From assembly GCF_903819335.1 (NCBI RefSeq), contig NZ_CAIJDE010000048.1, forward strand, positions 80,333 through 144,332: a stretch of 64,000 nucleotides of DNA, in the 5' to 3' direction. Of the stretch, positions 43,095 through 52,423 are shown in pieces. Origin of the DNA: Flavobacterium panici (lineage in GTDB: Bacteria > Bacteroidota > Bacteroidia > Flavobacteriales > Flavobacteriaceae). The notes under the pieces are model-generated. The model was given only the letters and a program-made list of their open reading frames with translations, was not told the origin of the DNA and ran no database searches. The first letter of the stretch is position 1. Each line of letters opens with the position of its first letter. Position numbers and translations under genes: made by a program.

Positions 43095-45689
43095 ATGAAA
43101 AATAATTATCTATATCTTTTAAGTTTACTATGCTTTTTCAATTTAAACGCACAGCAGTATCCCTATAAAGATCCGTCGCTTAGTTCTAAAAAGCGTGCAG
43201 AAGATTTAATTTCCCGATTAACGCTCGAAGAAAAAGCAACATTAATGTGTGATCAGAGCGATGCTATACCAAGACTGGGAATCAAAAAGTTTAACTGGTG
43301 GAGTGAAGCTTTGCACGGTTATGCTAATAATGACAATGTCACTGTTTTTCCAGAACCTATAGGAATGGCGGCTTCATTTGACGATCAATTGGTTTTTCGT
43401 GTATTTGATGCCGTTTCAGATGAAGGCCGTGCAAAATACAATCAATGGATACAAAACGGAAATGAAAACAAACGCTTTTTAAGCCTTTCGGTATGGACGC
43501 CCAATGTCAATATTTTCAGAGACCCACGCTGGGGACGCGGACAGGAAACCTATGGAGAAGATCCGTATCTTACTTCAAGAATGGGAGTTTCGGTTGTAAA
43601 AGGGCTTCAGGGACCAGCAGATGCAAAATACCGAAAGCTTTTGGCTTGCGCGAAACATTTTGCCGTTCATTCCGGCCCTGAATGGAGCAGACATGAATTG
43701 AACCTGAATAATGTAAACCCACGTGAATTATACGAAACCTATCTGCCTGCATTTAAAGCGTTGGTACAGGAAGCTGATGTTCGACAAGTAATGTGTGCCT
43801 ATCAGCGTTTAGACGACGAACCTTGCTGCAGTAATACAAGACTTTTACAGCAAATTCTTCGCGACGATTGGGGATTTCAATATCTGGTAGTTTCAGATTG
43901 CGGCGCAGTTACAGATTTTTATACCACCCATAAAGTTTCATCAGATGATGTGCACGCCGCATCAAAAGCTGTATTGGCAGGAACTGATGTTGAATGTGTT
44001 TGGGATAAATACTCTTTTAAAAAATTATCCGAAGCCGTTGAAAAAGATTTAATTAAAGAAGAAGAAATCAATAAAAGTCTGCTTCGTGTTTTAATTGGTC
44101 GTTTTGATTTAGGCGAAATGGATGATGACTCGATTGTGCCCTGGACTAAAATTCCGGCAACGGTGCTTAACAGTAAAGAACATCAGCAGTTAGCTTTGGA
44201 AATGGCGCAAAAATCAATGACGCTTTTACAAAATAAAAACAATATTCTTCCTTTAGCTAAAGCTATAAATAAAGTAGCCGTTATTGGGCCAAATGCAGAT
44301 AATGAACCTATGTTGTGGGGAAATTATAACGGAACACCCAATAAAACTATTACGATTAAAAACGGAATTGAAACAAAACTCACTGCAAATAAAGTCCTAT
44401 ATGATAAATCTTGTGATTTAGTCGAAGATAAAGTAACAGACACTTATTTTGATCAATTTTCATTTGAAGGAAAAAAAGGAATGAAAGCCACTTATTGGAA
44501 CAATTCCAATAGAGAAGGGAATAGTGTTGTTTCGCAGCAAATTTTAAATCCTATAAAAATGACCACTGCAGGTCAGCATGAATTTGCTTCGGGAGTTAAA
44601 CTAGAAGGATTTTCGGCAAAATACGAAACCGAATTTACAGCTAAAGAAACTGAAAATCTTGTTTTTAAAACCGGAGCAACAGGAGCTTTTGAATTATTTG
44701 TAGATGGAAAATCGATAGCTAAATATACAAACTGGCGAACTGTTCCAGGCAAAATTCCGTTTGCAGTTGAAGCGGGAAAAAAATATAAAATCGAAATTCT
44801 TTTTGCCCAGTTAAACGATTGGCAGGCGAATTTAGAATTTGATTTTGGAAAAGAGTTTGATATCGATTTTCAAGGTTTAATTCAAAAACTAAAAGGTATT
44901 GATACCGTGATTTTTGCAGGCGGACTTTCGACTTTACTGGAAGGAGAAGAAATGCCTGTTTCTTTTCCCGGTTTTAAAGGCGGCGACCGCACCAATATTG
45001 AACTTCCTGCCGTACAGAGAAAATGTTTAAAAGAATTGAAAGCAGCTGGTAAAAAAGTAATTTTTGTAAACTGTTCAGGATCTGCCATTGCTTTAACGCC
45101 TGAGACAGAAAGCTGCGATGCAATTCTGCAAGCTTGGTATCCGGGAGAATCGGGAGGTCAGGCTGTCGCCGATGTTCTTTTTGGAGATTATAATCCAGCG
45201 GGAAAACTCCCAGTTTCATTTTATAAAAATTCAGATAAATTAGGCGGCTTTGAAGATTATTCTCTTAAAGGGCGTACGTATCGTTATACGACAGATGTTT
45301 TGTTTCCGTTTGGTTTTGGCTTAAGCTATTCTAAATTCGATATACAGGCAGGAAATCTAAGTAAGAACAAGATAAAATCTAATGAAGAAACGCAGCTAAA
45401 ATTTTCAATAAAAAACACCAGTAAACGTGACGGAACAGAAATTGTTCAGGTTTATGTTCGAAAATTAAATGACGCAGACGGACCGTTAAAAACATTAAAA
45501 GCTTTTAAACGAATGGAGTTAAAAGCAGGCGAAAAGCAAAATGTAACGATCAATTTACCGGCTTCTTCATTTGAGTTTTATGATACTAAAACCAGAGCAA
45601 TGAATATCACTTCTGGAGAATACGAAGTTTATTATGGCAGTAGTTCTGATGCTAAAGATTTAAAAATGGTAAAATTGGTCGTTCAATAA
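43095..45689 (+). CDS. Glycoside hydrolase family 3 beta-xylosidase with PA14 domain
   Basis: 864 residues. Signal peptide to about 19 (LLSLLCFFNLNAQ). GH3 barrel with WWSEALHGYA at 68-77, GRGQETYGEDPYL, KHFAVHSGPE and nucleophile D268 in LVVSDCGAVTDF. A PA14-like insert at about 455-590 (GMKATYWNNSNREGNS, FELFVDGKSIAKYTNW) divides the second domain. Next comes ILQAWYPGESGG, then the FGFGLSYSKFDI hinge and a fibronectin-III-like end. The WWSEALHG motif and PA14 insert are typical of xylan-locus GH3 beta-xylosidases. The gap to the next gene is 39 bp. Confidence 0.95.
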   Translation: MKNNYLYLLSLLCFFNLNAQQYPYKDPSLSSKKRAEDLISRLTLEEKATLMCDQSDAIPRLGIKKFNWWSEALHGYANNDNVTVFPEPIGMAASFDDQLVFRVFDAVSDEGRAKYNQWIQNGNENKRFLSLSVWTPNVNIFRDPRWGRGQETYGEDPYLTSRMGVSVVKGLQGPADAKYRKLLACAKHFAVHSGPEWSRHELNLNNVNPRELYETYLPAFKALVQEADVRQVMCAYQRLDDEPCCSNTRLLQQILRDDWGFQYLVVSDCGAVTDFYTTHKVSSDDVHAASKAVLAGTDVECVWDKYSFKKLSEAVEKDLIKEEEINKSLLRVLIGRFDLGEMDDDSIVPWTKIPATVLNSKEHQQLALEMAQKSMTLLQNKNNILPLAKAINKVAVIGPNADNEPMLWGNYNGTPNKTITIKNGIETKLTANKVLYDKSCDLVEDKVTDTYFDQFSFEGKKGMKATYWNNSNREGNSVVSQQILNPIKMTTAGQHEFASGVKLEGFSAKYETEFTAKETENLVFKTGATGAFELFVDGKSIAKYTNWRTVPGKIPFAVEAGKKYKIEILFAQLNDWQANLEFDFGKEFDIDFQGLIQKLKGIDTVIFAGGLSTLLEGEEMPVSFPGFKGGDRTNIELPAVQRKCLKELKAAGKKVIFVNCSGSAIALTPETESCDAILQAWYPGESGGQAVADVLFGDYNPAGKLPVSFYKNSDKLGGFEDYSLKGRTYRYTTDVLFPFGFGLSYSKFDIQAGNLSKNKIKSNEETQLKFSIKNTSKRDGTEIVQVYVRKLNDADGPLKTLKAFKRMELKAGEKQNVTINLPASSFEFYDTKTRAMNITSGEYEVYYGSSSDAKDLKMVKLVVQ

Positions 45690-45728
45690 ACGAAACTCAA
45701 TAAAAAAGTAATTAATCTAAACTGAGCT

Positions 45729-47672
45729 ATGAGTTTTAAATATGTTATATGTTTATGTCTATTTAGTTTTTTAAACTTAAATGCACAATCGGTCGTAAAA
45801 AGCCCCGACGGAAAACTTAAAGTTTCTCTTTTTGTTTCTAACGGTCAGCCCTTTTACAGCCTTTCTTATAATGAAAAGACGTTTTTAGAAAAGTCACCGC
45901 TTGGTTTAAAAACTAATGTTGGGGATTTTACAACAGGATTAGTTTTAAAAACAGATCCAGTTCAAAATAAAATTGACGAAAAATACCAGCTTCCCAATAT
46001 CAAAAACAGTAATGTGCATTATGAAGCGAATGAAGCTTTATTTTCTTTTACTAAAGAAAATAAAGCAGCGATCGATATTGTATTTAGGGTGAGCAATAAC
46101 AATGCAGCTTTCAAATATAAAATATATCCGCAAAATGAAAGTCGTTCCTGCGTCATACAGGAAGAAGCTTCAGGTTTTCTTCTGCCGGAAGGCACAACAA
46201 CATTTCTTTGTCCGCAAAGTAAACCAATGACCGGATTTGCCAGAACGATGCCTAGTTATGAAATGTCATATGCGTTAGATGATTCTATGGAAAAAAACGG
46301 AATTGGCGAAGGCTACACATTTCCATGTCTTTTTAAAGTCAACAATAACGGCTGGGTTTTACTATCAGAAACAGGCGTTGACAGCGGATATTGCGCCAGC
46401 AGATTAATAGGACATGAAAAAGGATTATACAGCATTGGTTTTCCAATGACGGGAGAAAATAACGGAAACGGAACAACTTCGCCAGGCATACCGCTTGTGG
46501 GTGAAACGCCGTGGAGAACTATTACAGTTGGCGAAACTCTGGGCCCGATTGTAGAAACAACAATCCCTTTTGATTTGGTTAAACCAAAATACGAAGCCTC
46601 AAAAGAGTACCGATATACCAAAGGTTCATGGAGCTGGATTATGAAAATGGATGATAACACTACTTTTCCGGTACAAAAAGAATATATCGATTTTAGTGCA
46701 GTAATGGGATATCAGACTATTTTAGTTGATGCGCTTTGGGACACTCAAATCGGAAAAGATAAAATTGCAGAACTGTCGAGATATGGTGCTGAAAAAGGTG
46801 TTGGTTTATACTTATGGTACAATTCAAATGGGTATTGGAACGATGCGCCGCAAGGACCAAGAGGAATGATGGATAATAGTATTATTCGTCGTAAGGAAAT
46901 GGCGTGGTTAAAAAGCATCGATGTAAAAGGCATTAAAGTAGATTTCTTTGGAGGAGACAAACAAGTCACCATGAAGTTATACGAAGATATTTTAAAAGAT
47001 GCTAATGATTTTGGTTTGATGGTTATTTTTCACGGCTGTACCTTACCGAGAGGCTGGGAACGGATGTATCCCAATTATGCCTCAAGCGAAGCAGTTTTAG
47101 CGAGCGAAAACCTGCATTTTGGACAAGCAAGCTGCGACAATGAAGCAATTAATGCCGCTACACATACTTTTATTCGAAATACTGTAGGAAGTATGGATTT
47201 TGGCGGAAGCGCCTTAAACAAATTTTACAATAGTGAAAACACGCCCAACAAAGGATCAAAACGAATTACTTCAGATGTATTTGCTTTAGCGACGGCTGTA
47301 CTTTTTCAAAGTGGCGTACAGCATTTTGCATTGGCACCAAACAATTTAAATGATGCTCCGGTCTGGGCCGTAAATTTTATGAAAGAAGTTCCCACGACTT
47401 GGGATGAAGTTCGTTTTTTAGAAGGATATCCGGGCAAATATGTAATCCTGGCCCGACGAAAAGGAACGAAGTGGTACATAGCAGGAGTAAACGCTCAAAA
47501 AGAAACATTGAGTTTAAAATTGAAACTCCCAATGATTGTTACCAATGCATTATTAACCTGTTATTTTGATGATGAAAAATTAAACGGAAAAGTAAAAACA
47601 ATCAAACATAAAAGCAATCAGGAAGTTGAAATAAAGATTCCTTCTAATGGAGGAATGCTGCTGGTGAACTAA
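45729..47672 (+). CDS. Glycoside hydrolase family 97 enzyme
   Basis: 647 residues. Signal peptide to about 20. An N-terminal beta-sandwich (VVKSPDGKLKVSLFVSNGQPFYSL split by SYNEKTFLEKSPLGL) begins the typical three-part GH97 layout. The TIM barrel follows, with GIKVDFFGGDKQ; D405 sits where retaining family members carry the nucleophile Asp. SSEAVLASEN supplies candidate acid/base glutamates. Retaining members are alpha-galactosidases, inverting ones alpha-glucosidases, so an alpha-galactosidase role is the better guess. It would remove an alpha-linked side group, for instance galactose on complex xylan; this is inference. Last gene before the second hybrid regulator. Confidence 0.92.
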   Translation: MSFKYVICLCLFSFLNLNAQSVVKSPDGKLKVSLFVSNGQPFYSLSYNEKTFLEKSPLGLKTNVGDFTTGLVLKTDPVQNKIDEKYQLPNIKNSNVHYEANEALFSFTKENKAAIDIVFRVSNNNAAFKYKIYPQNESRSCVIQEEASGFLLPEGTTTFLCPQSKPMTGFARTMPSYEMSYALDDSMEKNGIGEGYTFPCLFKVNNNGWVLLSETGVDSGYCASRLIGHEKGLYSIGFPMTGENNGNGTTSPGIPLVGETPWRTITVGETLGPIVETTIPFDLVKPKYEASKEYRYTKGSWSWIMKMDDNTTFPVQKEYIDFSAVMGYQTILVDALWDTQIGKDKIAELSRYGAEKGVGLYLWYNSNGYWNDAPQGPRGMMDNSIIRRKEMAWLKSIDVKGIKVDFFGGDKQVTMKLYEDILKDANDFGLMVIFHGCTLPRGWERMYPNYASSEAVLASENLHFGQASCDNEAINAATHTFIRNTVGSMDFGGSALNKFYNSENTPNKGSKRITSDVFALATAVLFQSGVQHFALAPNNLNDAPVWAVNFMKEVPTTWDEVRFLEGYPGKYVILARRKGTKWYIAGVNAQKETLSLKLKLPMIVTNALLTCYFDDEKLNGKVKTIKHKSNQEVEIKIPSNGGMLLVN

Positions 47673-47778
47673 TAAAAAACAAGCAGTCTTTTGCCTTTTA
47701 ATCTTAAAAAGAAATAGTCTCAAAATTGTGTTTTATTAAACAATATACATTGAATTTTAATTTAATAATCATTTTATA

Positions 47779-50700
47779 ATGTCTTCAAAAAAATGTTTTA
47801 GAGCCATTGCTATTTTGTTTTTTATAATCAACAGCTTGTTTTCTCAAAATACATTTGAAAACTATCAATTTCGTCTGGTAGATAGTGAGACTTCAAAAAG
47901 CGGTATTTATACCATTGCGCAGGATCAATTTGGTGTTATGTGGATGGGAACAAATGGAGCAGGTTTATATAAATATGATGGAATAAATTATGTGGGTTAC
48001 GAGCAGGACTCAAAACGCAGCAATTCTATTAACAGCAATTTAATTTATACGGTTTATGTAGATACGCAAAACCGCTTGTGGGCAGGAACAGATGAAGGAT
48101 TGTGTCTTTACAACAGGAATTTGGATACTTTTGAGAATATCGATCTTAGGAAACCAAGCCAAAAAGAAACTGTAATTTCGGTAAGAAGCATCATTGAAGA
48201 CAATAACGGTAATATCTTTTTAGGAACATTTAATAATGGTCTGCTGAAACTAAATGTGAAGTCAAGGAAAATTACAAGCCTTAAACTCGATACTCCAAAT
48301 GCTGTAAATTATTTGATTCATTGTTTAGTAAAGGATAAAAATGGAACGATTTATTTAGGAACTAATTCGGGTTTAAAAGTAGTTGACCTACTAAAAAATG
48401 AAGTAAAAAAGGTAAAAATTACCCAAAATAATGAATTGCTGTCAGGGACCATTATATCTATGTTTTTTGACAGTAAACAAAACTTATGGATTGGTAACGG
48501 ATACAAAGGTCTGGTTAAAGCCAGTTTGTATTCTAAAGAAAAACAGGCTGTTACTTTTCCTATTACCAGAAAAAGAATTATGTCGATTGTGGGAGCTGAT
48601 GACAAAACTATCCTTTGCGCAACAGAAAATGACGGTTTAATTGTTGTAAACGAACAAGGTGTTGTTCAAAAAAAATATGAAAACAGTAAATTCAATAATC
48701 GCAGTTTAGGTTCTAATTCTGTCTGGTCGTTATATGTAGACAAAGAAAAAAGAATATGGCTGGGATATTATAATAAAGGTTTAGGTGTTTTTGACAGGAT
48801 AAACAATAAGGTTAAAGGAATTGAAAGTTTAGCCGGAAATCCGCAGTCACTCCAAACCAATTGTGTTACCGGAATTGCCAAAGATCATGAAGGTCAGTTG
48901 TGGATTTCTATGGAAGGCGGAGGCGTCGATGTATACAATCCGGAAACCAATAACTTTAAACATATTACAAAATCAGATTCTCAATTTTATTCGGGATTAA
49001 CGAATAATAACATTACTAAAGTTTTTATAGATAAAAAACAAAATGTCTGGCTGGCGAGCTGGAATGAGGGAATCTTTTTTTTGAAGAAAGGAAGCCGAAA
49101 CTTTATTAATTACAACACAAAAAACACTCCTGATCTTGCCTCAGATAATATTATGAGTATTGGCGAAGATTCGAGAGGCGTAATATGGATAGGAACTTTT
49201 GCAAAAGGATTACATTATTTTACTCCTTCAGACGGTCGTTTTCATCATTGCAATTCGAAACCATTTTATGCCAACGGAATGGTGAATTTAGACATTAGAA
49301 AAGTAATGGTAGATTCAGATGATGCTGTTTGGGTCGGTTCAACAACAGGTTTATACAAAGTAAGCACAAAGGATTTTGTTACTTTTTCTGTGACTTCTTT
49401 ACGCGATAAAATGTCAGAAAAGCTTAAAAACCATAAAAGTATCCACACTATTAATACTTTGTATCAGGCGAAAAACAAAGAAATTTGGATTGGCACTGAT
49501 GGCGCAGGATTATTTAGCTACAATAAAAAAACCGATGCTCTAAAATGGTATATAAATTTTAATGGGCTTCATGAAAAATCAATTTCCTCCATTATAGAAT
49601 CGAATGACGGACGAATCTGGTTAAGCGGAAAAAAAGGAATCAGCAGACTGGATTTAAAAAGTAAAACAACAGTAAATTACTCGACTTACGACGGTTTGTT
49701 TGGAAATGATTTCAACAACAATTCGGTTCTAAAAGATGAAAACGGAATCCTGTATTTTGGAGGCTACGAAGGTTTGAACTATTTTAATCCTGAGAATCTG
49801 GTAAAAAGCAAAAAGCAGCTTCCTATTTATTTTACAGATCTGAAACTTTTCAATAAATCAGTAAAGCCGCTCGAAAAAAATTCACCGTTAATAAAAGTAA
49901 TATCAGAAACAAAAAAGATAATTCTTAAACATGATCAGTCCGTTTTTACAATTGATTTTATTGGTATAAATTATTCTTTCCCTGCCAAAAATGAATTTGC
50001 TTATTACTTAGAGGGTTTTGAAGATTCATGGAATTATGTGGGCAGTAAAAGCTCTGCAACTTACACCAACTTAGCTCCCGGAAAGTATGTTTTTAAAGTT
50101 AAAGCATCTGAAAAAAACGGAGCCTGGAGCCAAAAGCCATTAGAATTAAAAATTGAAATTTTACCTCCGTGGTGGAAAACATCATTTGCTTATCTATTTT
50201 ATTCGCTGTTAGTACTGGCGGCAATTTATTTCGGAAATCAATATTATCAAAATAGGTTCAAACAGAAACAATTAATACAATTTGAACAGAAAAAAGCAGC
50301 TCAGATTGAAAAATTAAATGATAAAAAACTACAGTTCTTTACCAATATTTCCCACGAGTTTAGAACACCGCTTACTTTAATTTTAAATCCTTTAGCAGAT
50401 ATTCTCAAGAACAATACGCAGGAACTTTCAGGCGGTGTTTTGAATAAATTGCAGACAATTCAAAAAAGTTCTGACAGACTTTCAAGATTAATCAACGAAC
50501 TGATGGATTTTAATCAGCTTCAGTTTAATAAAATGCCGCTCAAAGTGCAGCAATTAGAGGTAGTGGGTTTTACAAAAGAAATTGTAAGCTATTTTGATGA
50601 AGAAGCGCAAAGCCGCGGAATTGAGCTGCAATTTCAATCAGATAAAAAAGCATTAAACGATTGGGTAGATCCTAAAATGTTTGAAAAAATTATTTTTAAT

Positions 50701-51909
50701 GTAATTTCAAATGCTTTTAAGGTTACTCCGGATAACGGAAAAATAGCAGTAAAAGTAGTAATTGACGAGGAGTTAATTTATTTTCCATTATTACAGCCTG
50801 CTTACAGTAATCCTTCTTTTTCGATTATTATTAAAGATACCGGTGCGGGATTGGATAAAAAAGATATTAAGCGAATTTTTGACCGTTTTTATCAGGTAAA
50901 CAATTTAAATAAAGCGTATTACGGAAGCACAGGAATAGGTTTGGAAGTAGTTCGCGGATTTGTAGAACTGCACAAAGGAGTTATTGAAGTAGAAAGTGCA
51001 TTGGGAGCCGGAACCACTTTTAAATTAATATTTCCGATTGGAAAAGATTTCTTCAATGAAAATGAAATACTGCAGGAAGAATTTAAAAAGGAGAAAAAAA
51101 TAAGTTTCACACCACCCATCGAAAAAGAAACCGTTCAATCACCAGATGATCAGGAACAAAAAGATCGTGTTTATACCATTTTGATTGTGGAAGATAATGT
51201 AGAATTACGGAATTATTTAAAAAATGAGCTCAAGAAAGAGTATAAAGTAATCACGGCAGAAAACGGTCAGATTGGTTTAGAAGCAGCTTTGCAAAAACAG
51301 CCTGATTTGATTTTGACCGATGTAATTATGCCTGTTATGAATGGTTTAGAATTGTGCAAAAACATTAAAGCCGATTTAAAAACCAGTCATATTCCGTTAA
51401 TGATGTTATCTGCAAAAGCACTGGTCAAAGATAAATTAGAAGGAATAGATTCCGGTGCCGATATGTATTTAAGCAAACCATTTGACATGGATATTTTAAG
51501 GTCCAGTTTAGTGCAGCTGCTTAAAAGCAGGCAGATTATGTTTAATAAATTCTATAACGGGATTACTCCAAAAGCAAAAGAAAAAACGACCACACTGGAT
51601 AATGAATTCATAAAAAGTGTACTGAATTACATTAATGAAAACATCAATGAATATGAATTGAGTGTTGAGGTTCTGGCATCAAAAGTATTTTTAAGCAGAA
51701 GCCAGTTGTATCGAAAAATTAAAACCTTAACCGGTGTTTCGGTAAATGAATTTATACGAAATGTTCGTTTAGAAAAAGCCAAAGAATTGATAGAACTGGG
51801 CAATGACAATATAACTGAAATTAGTATTAAAACGGGTTTTAGTTCTCCTTCTTATTTTACAAAATGTTATAAAGAAAAATACGGGCAGCTGCCTACGCAC
51901 AGCAAATAA
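47779..51909 (+). CDS. Hybrid two-component system sensor/regulator (HTCS), locus B
   Basis: 1376 residues with the same domain order as the paralogue at 25343-29503. Signal peptide to about 22 (IAILFFIINSLFS), Reg_prop sensor repeats (VMWMGTNGAGLYKYDG, LWAGTDEGLCLYNRNL), Y_Y_Y (YYLEGFEDSWNYVG), a membrane helix at about 805-825, kinase His at about 858 (ISHEFRTPLTLI), ATPase lobe, receiver D1181 (DLILTDVIMPVMNG) and an AraC-type DNA-binding domain (VFLSRSQLYRKIKTLTG). The DNA-binding ends of the two paralogues are nearly the same, which fits the shared 14-bp upstream sequence of the two SusC genes. It has its own terminator at 51933-51959. The gap of 106 bp behind the GH97 gene may include a separate promoter. 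Confidence 0.96.
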   Translation: MSSKKCFRAIAILFFIINSLFSQNTFENYQFRLVDSETSKSGIYTIAQDQFGVMWMGTNGAGLYKYDGINYVGYEQDSKRSNSINSNLIYTVYVDTQNRLWAGTDEGLCLYNRNLDTFENIDLRKPSQKETVISVRSIIEDNNGNIFLGTFNNGLLKLNVKSRKITSLKLDTPNAVNYLIHCLVKDKNGTIYLGTNSGLKVVDLLKNEVKKVKITQNNELLSGTIISMFFDSKQNLWIGNGYKGLVKASLYSKEKQAVTFPITRKRIMSIVGADDKTILCATENDGLIVVNEQGVVQKKYENSKFNNRSLGSNSVWSLYVDKEKRIWLGYYNKGLGVFDRINNKVKGIESLAGNPQSLQTNCVTGIAKDHEGQLWISMEGGGVDVYNPETNNFKHITKSDSQFYSGLTNNNITKVFIDKKQNVWLASWNEGIFFLKKGSRNFINYNTKNTPDLASDNIMSIGEDSRGVIWIGTFAKGLHYFTPSDGRFHHCNSKPFYANGMVNLDIRKVMVDSDDAVWVGSTTGLYKVSTKDFVTFSVTSLRDKMSEKLKNHKSIHTINTLYQAKNKEIWIGTDGAGLFSYNKKTDALKWYINFNGLHEKSISSIIESNDGRIWLSGKKGISRLDLKSKTTVNYSTYDGLFGNDFNNNSVLKDENGILYFGGYEGLNYFNPENLVKSKKQLPIYFTDLKLFNKSVKPLEKNSPLIKVISETKKIILKHDQSVFTIDFIGINYSFPAKNEFAYYLEGFEDSWNYVGSKSSATYTNLAPGKYVFKVKASEKNGAWSQKPLELKIEILPPWWKTSFAYLFYSLLVLAAIYFGNQYYQNRFKQKQLIQFEQKKAAQIEKLNDKKLQFFTNISHEFRTPLTLILNPLADILKNNTQELSGGVLNKLQTIQKSSDRLSRLINELMDFNQLQFNKMPLKVQQLEVVGFTKEIVSYFDEEAQSRGIELQFQSDKKALNDWVDPKMFEKIIFNVISNAFKVTPDNGKIAVKVVIDEELIYFPLLQPAYSNPSFSIIIKDTGAGLDKKDIKRIFDRFYQVNNLNKAYYGSTGIGLEVVRGFVELHKGVIEVESALGAGTTFKLIFPIGKDFFNENEILQEEFKKEKKISFTPPIEKETVQSPDDQEQKDRVYTILIVEDNVELRNYLKNELKKEYKVITAENGQIGLEAALQKQPDLILTDVIMPVMNGLELCKNIKADLKTSHIPLMMLSAKALVKDKLEGIDSGADMYLSKPFDMDILRSSLVQLLKSRQIMFNKFYNGITPKAKEKTTTLDNEFIKSVLNYINENINEYELSVEVLASKVFLSRSQLYRKIKTLTGVSVNEFIRNVRLEKAKELIELGNDNITEISIKTGFSSPSYFTKCYKEKYGQLPTHSK

Positions 51910-51932
51910 TTTATTGATTTTGAATTCCACTT

Positions 51933-51959
51933 AAAGACGGTTTATACCGTCTTTTTTTT
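51933..51959 (+). terminator. Terminator of the locus B hybrid regulator
   Basis: An 8-bp stem AAAGACGG / CCGTCTTT, 6-nt loop, then a long T run. Confidence 0.85.
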
Positions 51960-52163
51960 GTTTTAATAATTAAAAATCAAAGTAATAAACAGTAAAAGTC
52001 ATTTTTAGAAATTATGAAATAATTGTAATTAAAGCCTTTTTTATTTCATGCTTAAAAAAGGAATAACATAATTATTAAAATCCTATTTCTGTTTTATTCG
52101 ATAAATCGCTCAAAAACCGTCAATATGGCTGTTTCTGTAGTTTTCATGCTACAAAATTGATAG

Positions 52164-52213
52164 TTTTTGCATCATTTTTAATAGACAAAATTTAGGCTAA
52201 CCTTATATTTTTG
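52164..52213 (+). promoter_or_regulatory. Candidate regulatory region and promoter of locus B SusC
   Basis: TTTTTGCATCATTT at 52164-52177 is identical to the sequence upstream of the locus A SusC, in the same orientation to its gene. A perfect -7 element TATTTTTG lies at 52206-52213. No -33 box is found, as expected for an activator-dependent promoter. Confidence 0.5.
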
Positions 52214-52423
52214 GATGTAAGAAAAATTAAATAACCCAGGAAAACAAGTATTAACCTTTTTAAAAATTACAGTATGAATTGAAAACCAAATTATGTATTG
52301 AATCCTTATTTGTATTAAAATTTAAGAGCTATAAAAACCACTTTTAAGTTTTAGAATAAGCATTACAATAACTAAAACTTTACAACCAAATAACTATTTA
52401 AACTAATCAAAAAACCAATTGAA

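Larger units (their letters stand above)
51910..52423. other. Intergenic region upstream of locus B SusC
   Basis: 514 bp. It holds the HTCS terminator (51933-51959), a 14-bp sequence shared with locus A (52164-52177), a -7 element (52206-52213) and a leader of about 205 nt without visible ORF or strong hairpin. Confidence 0.65.
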
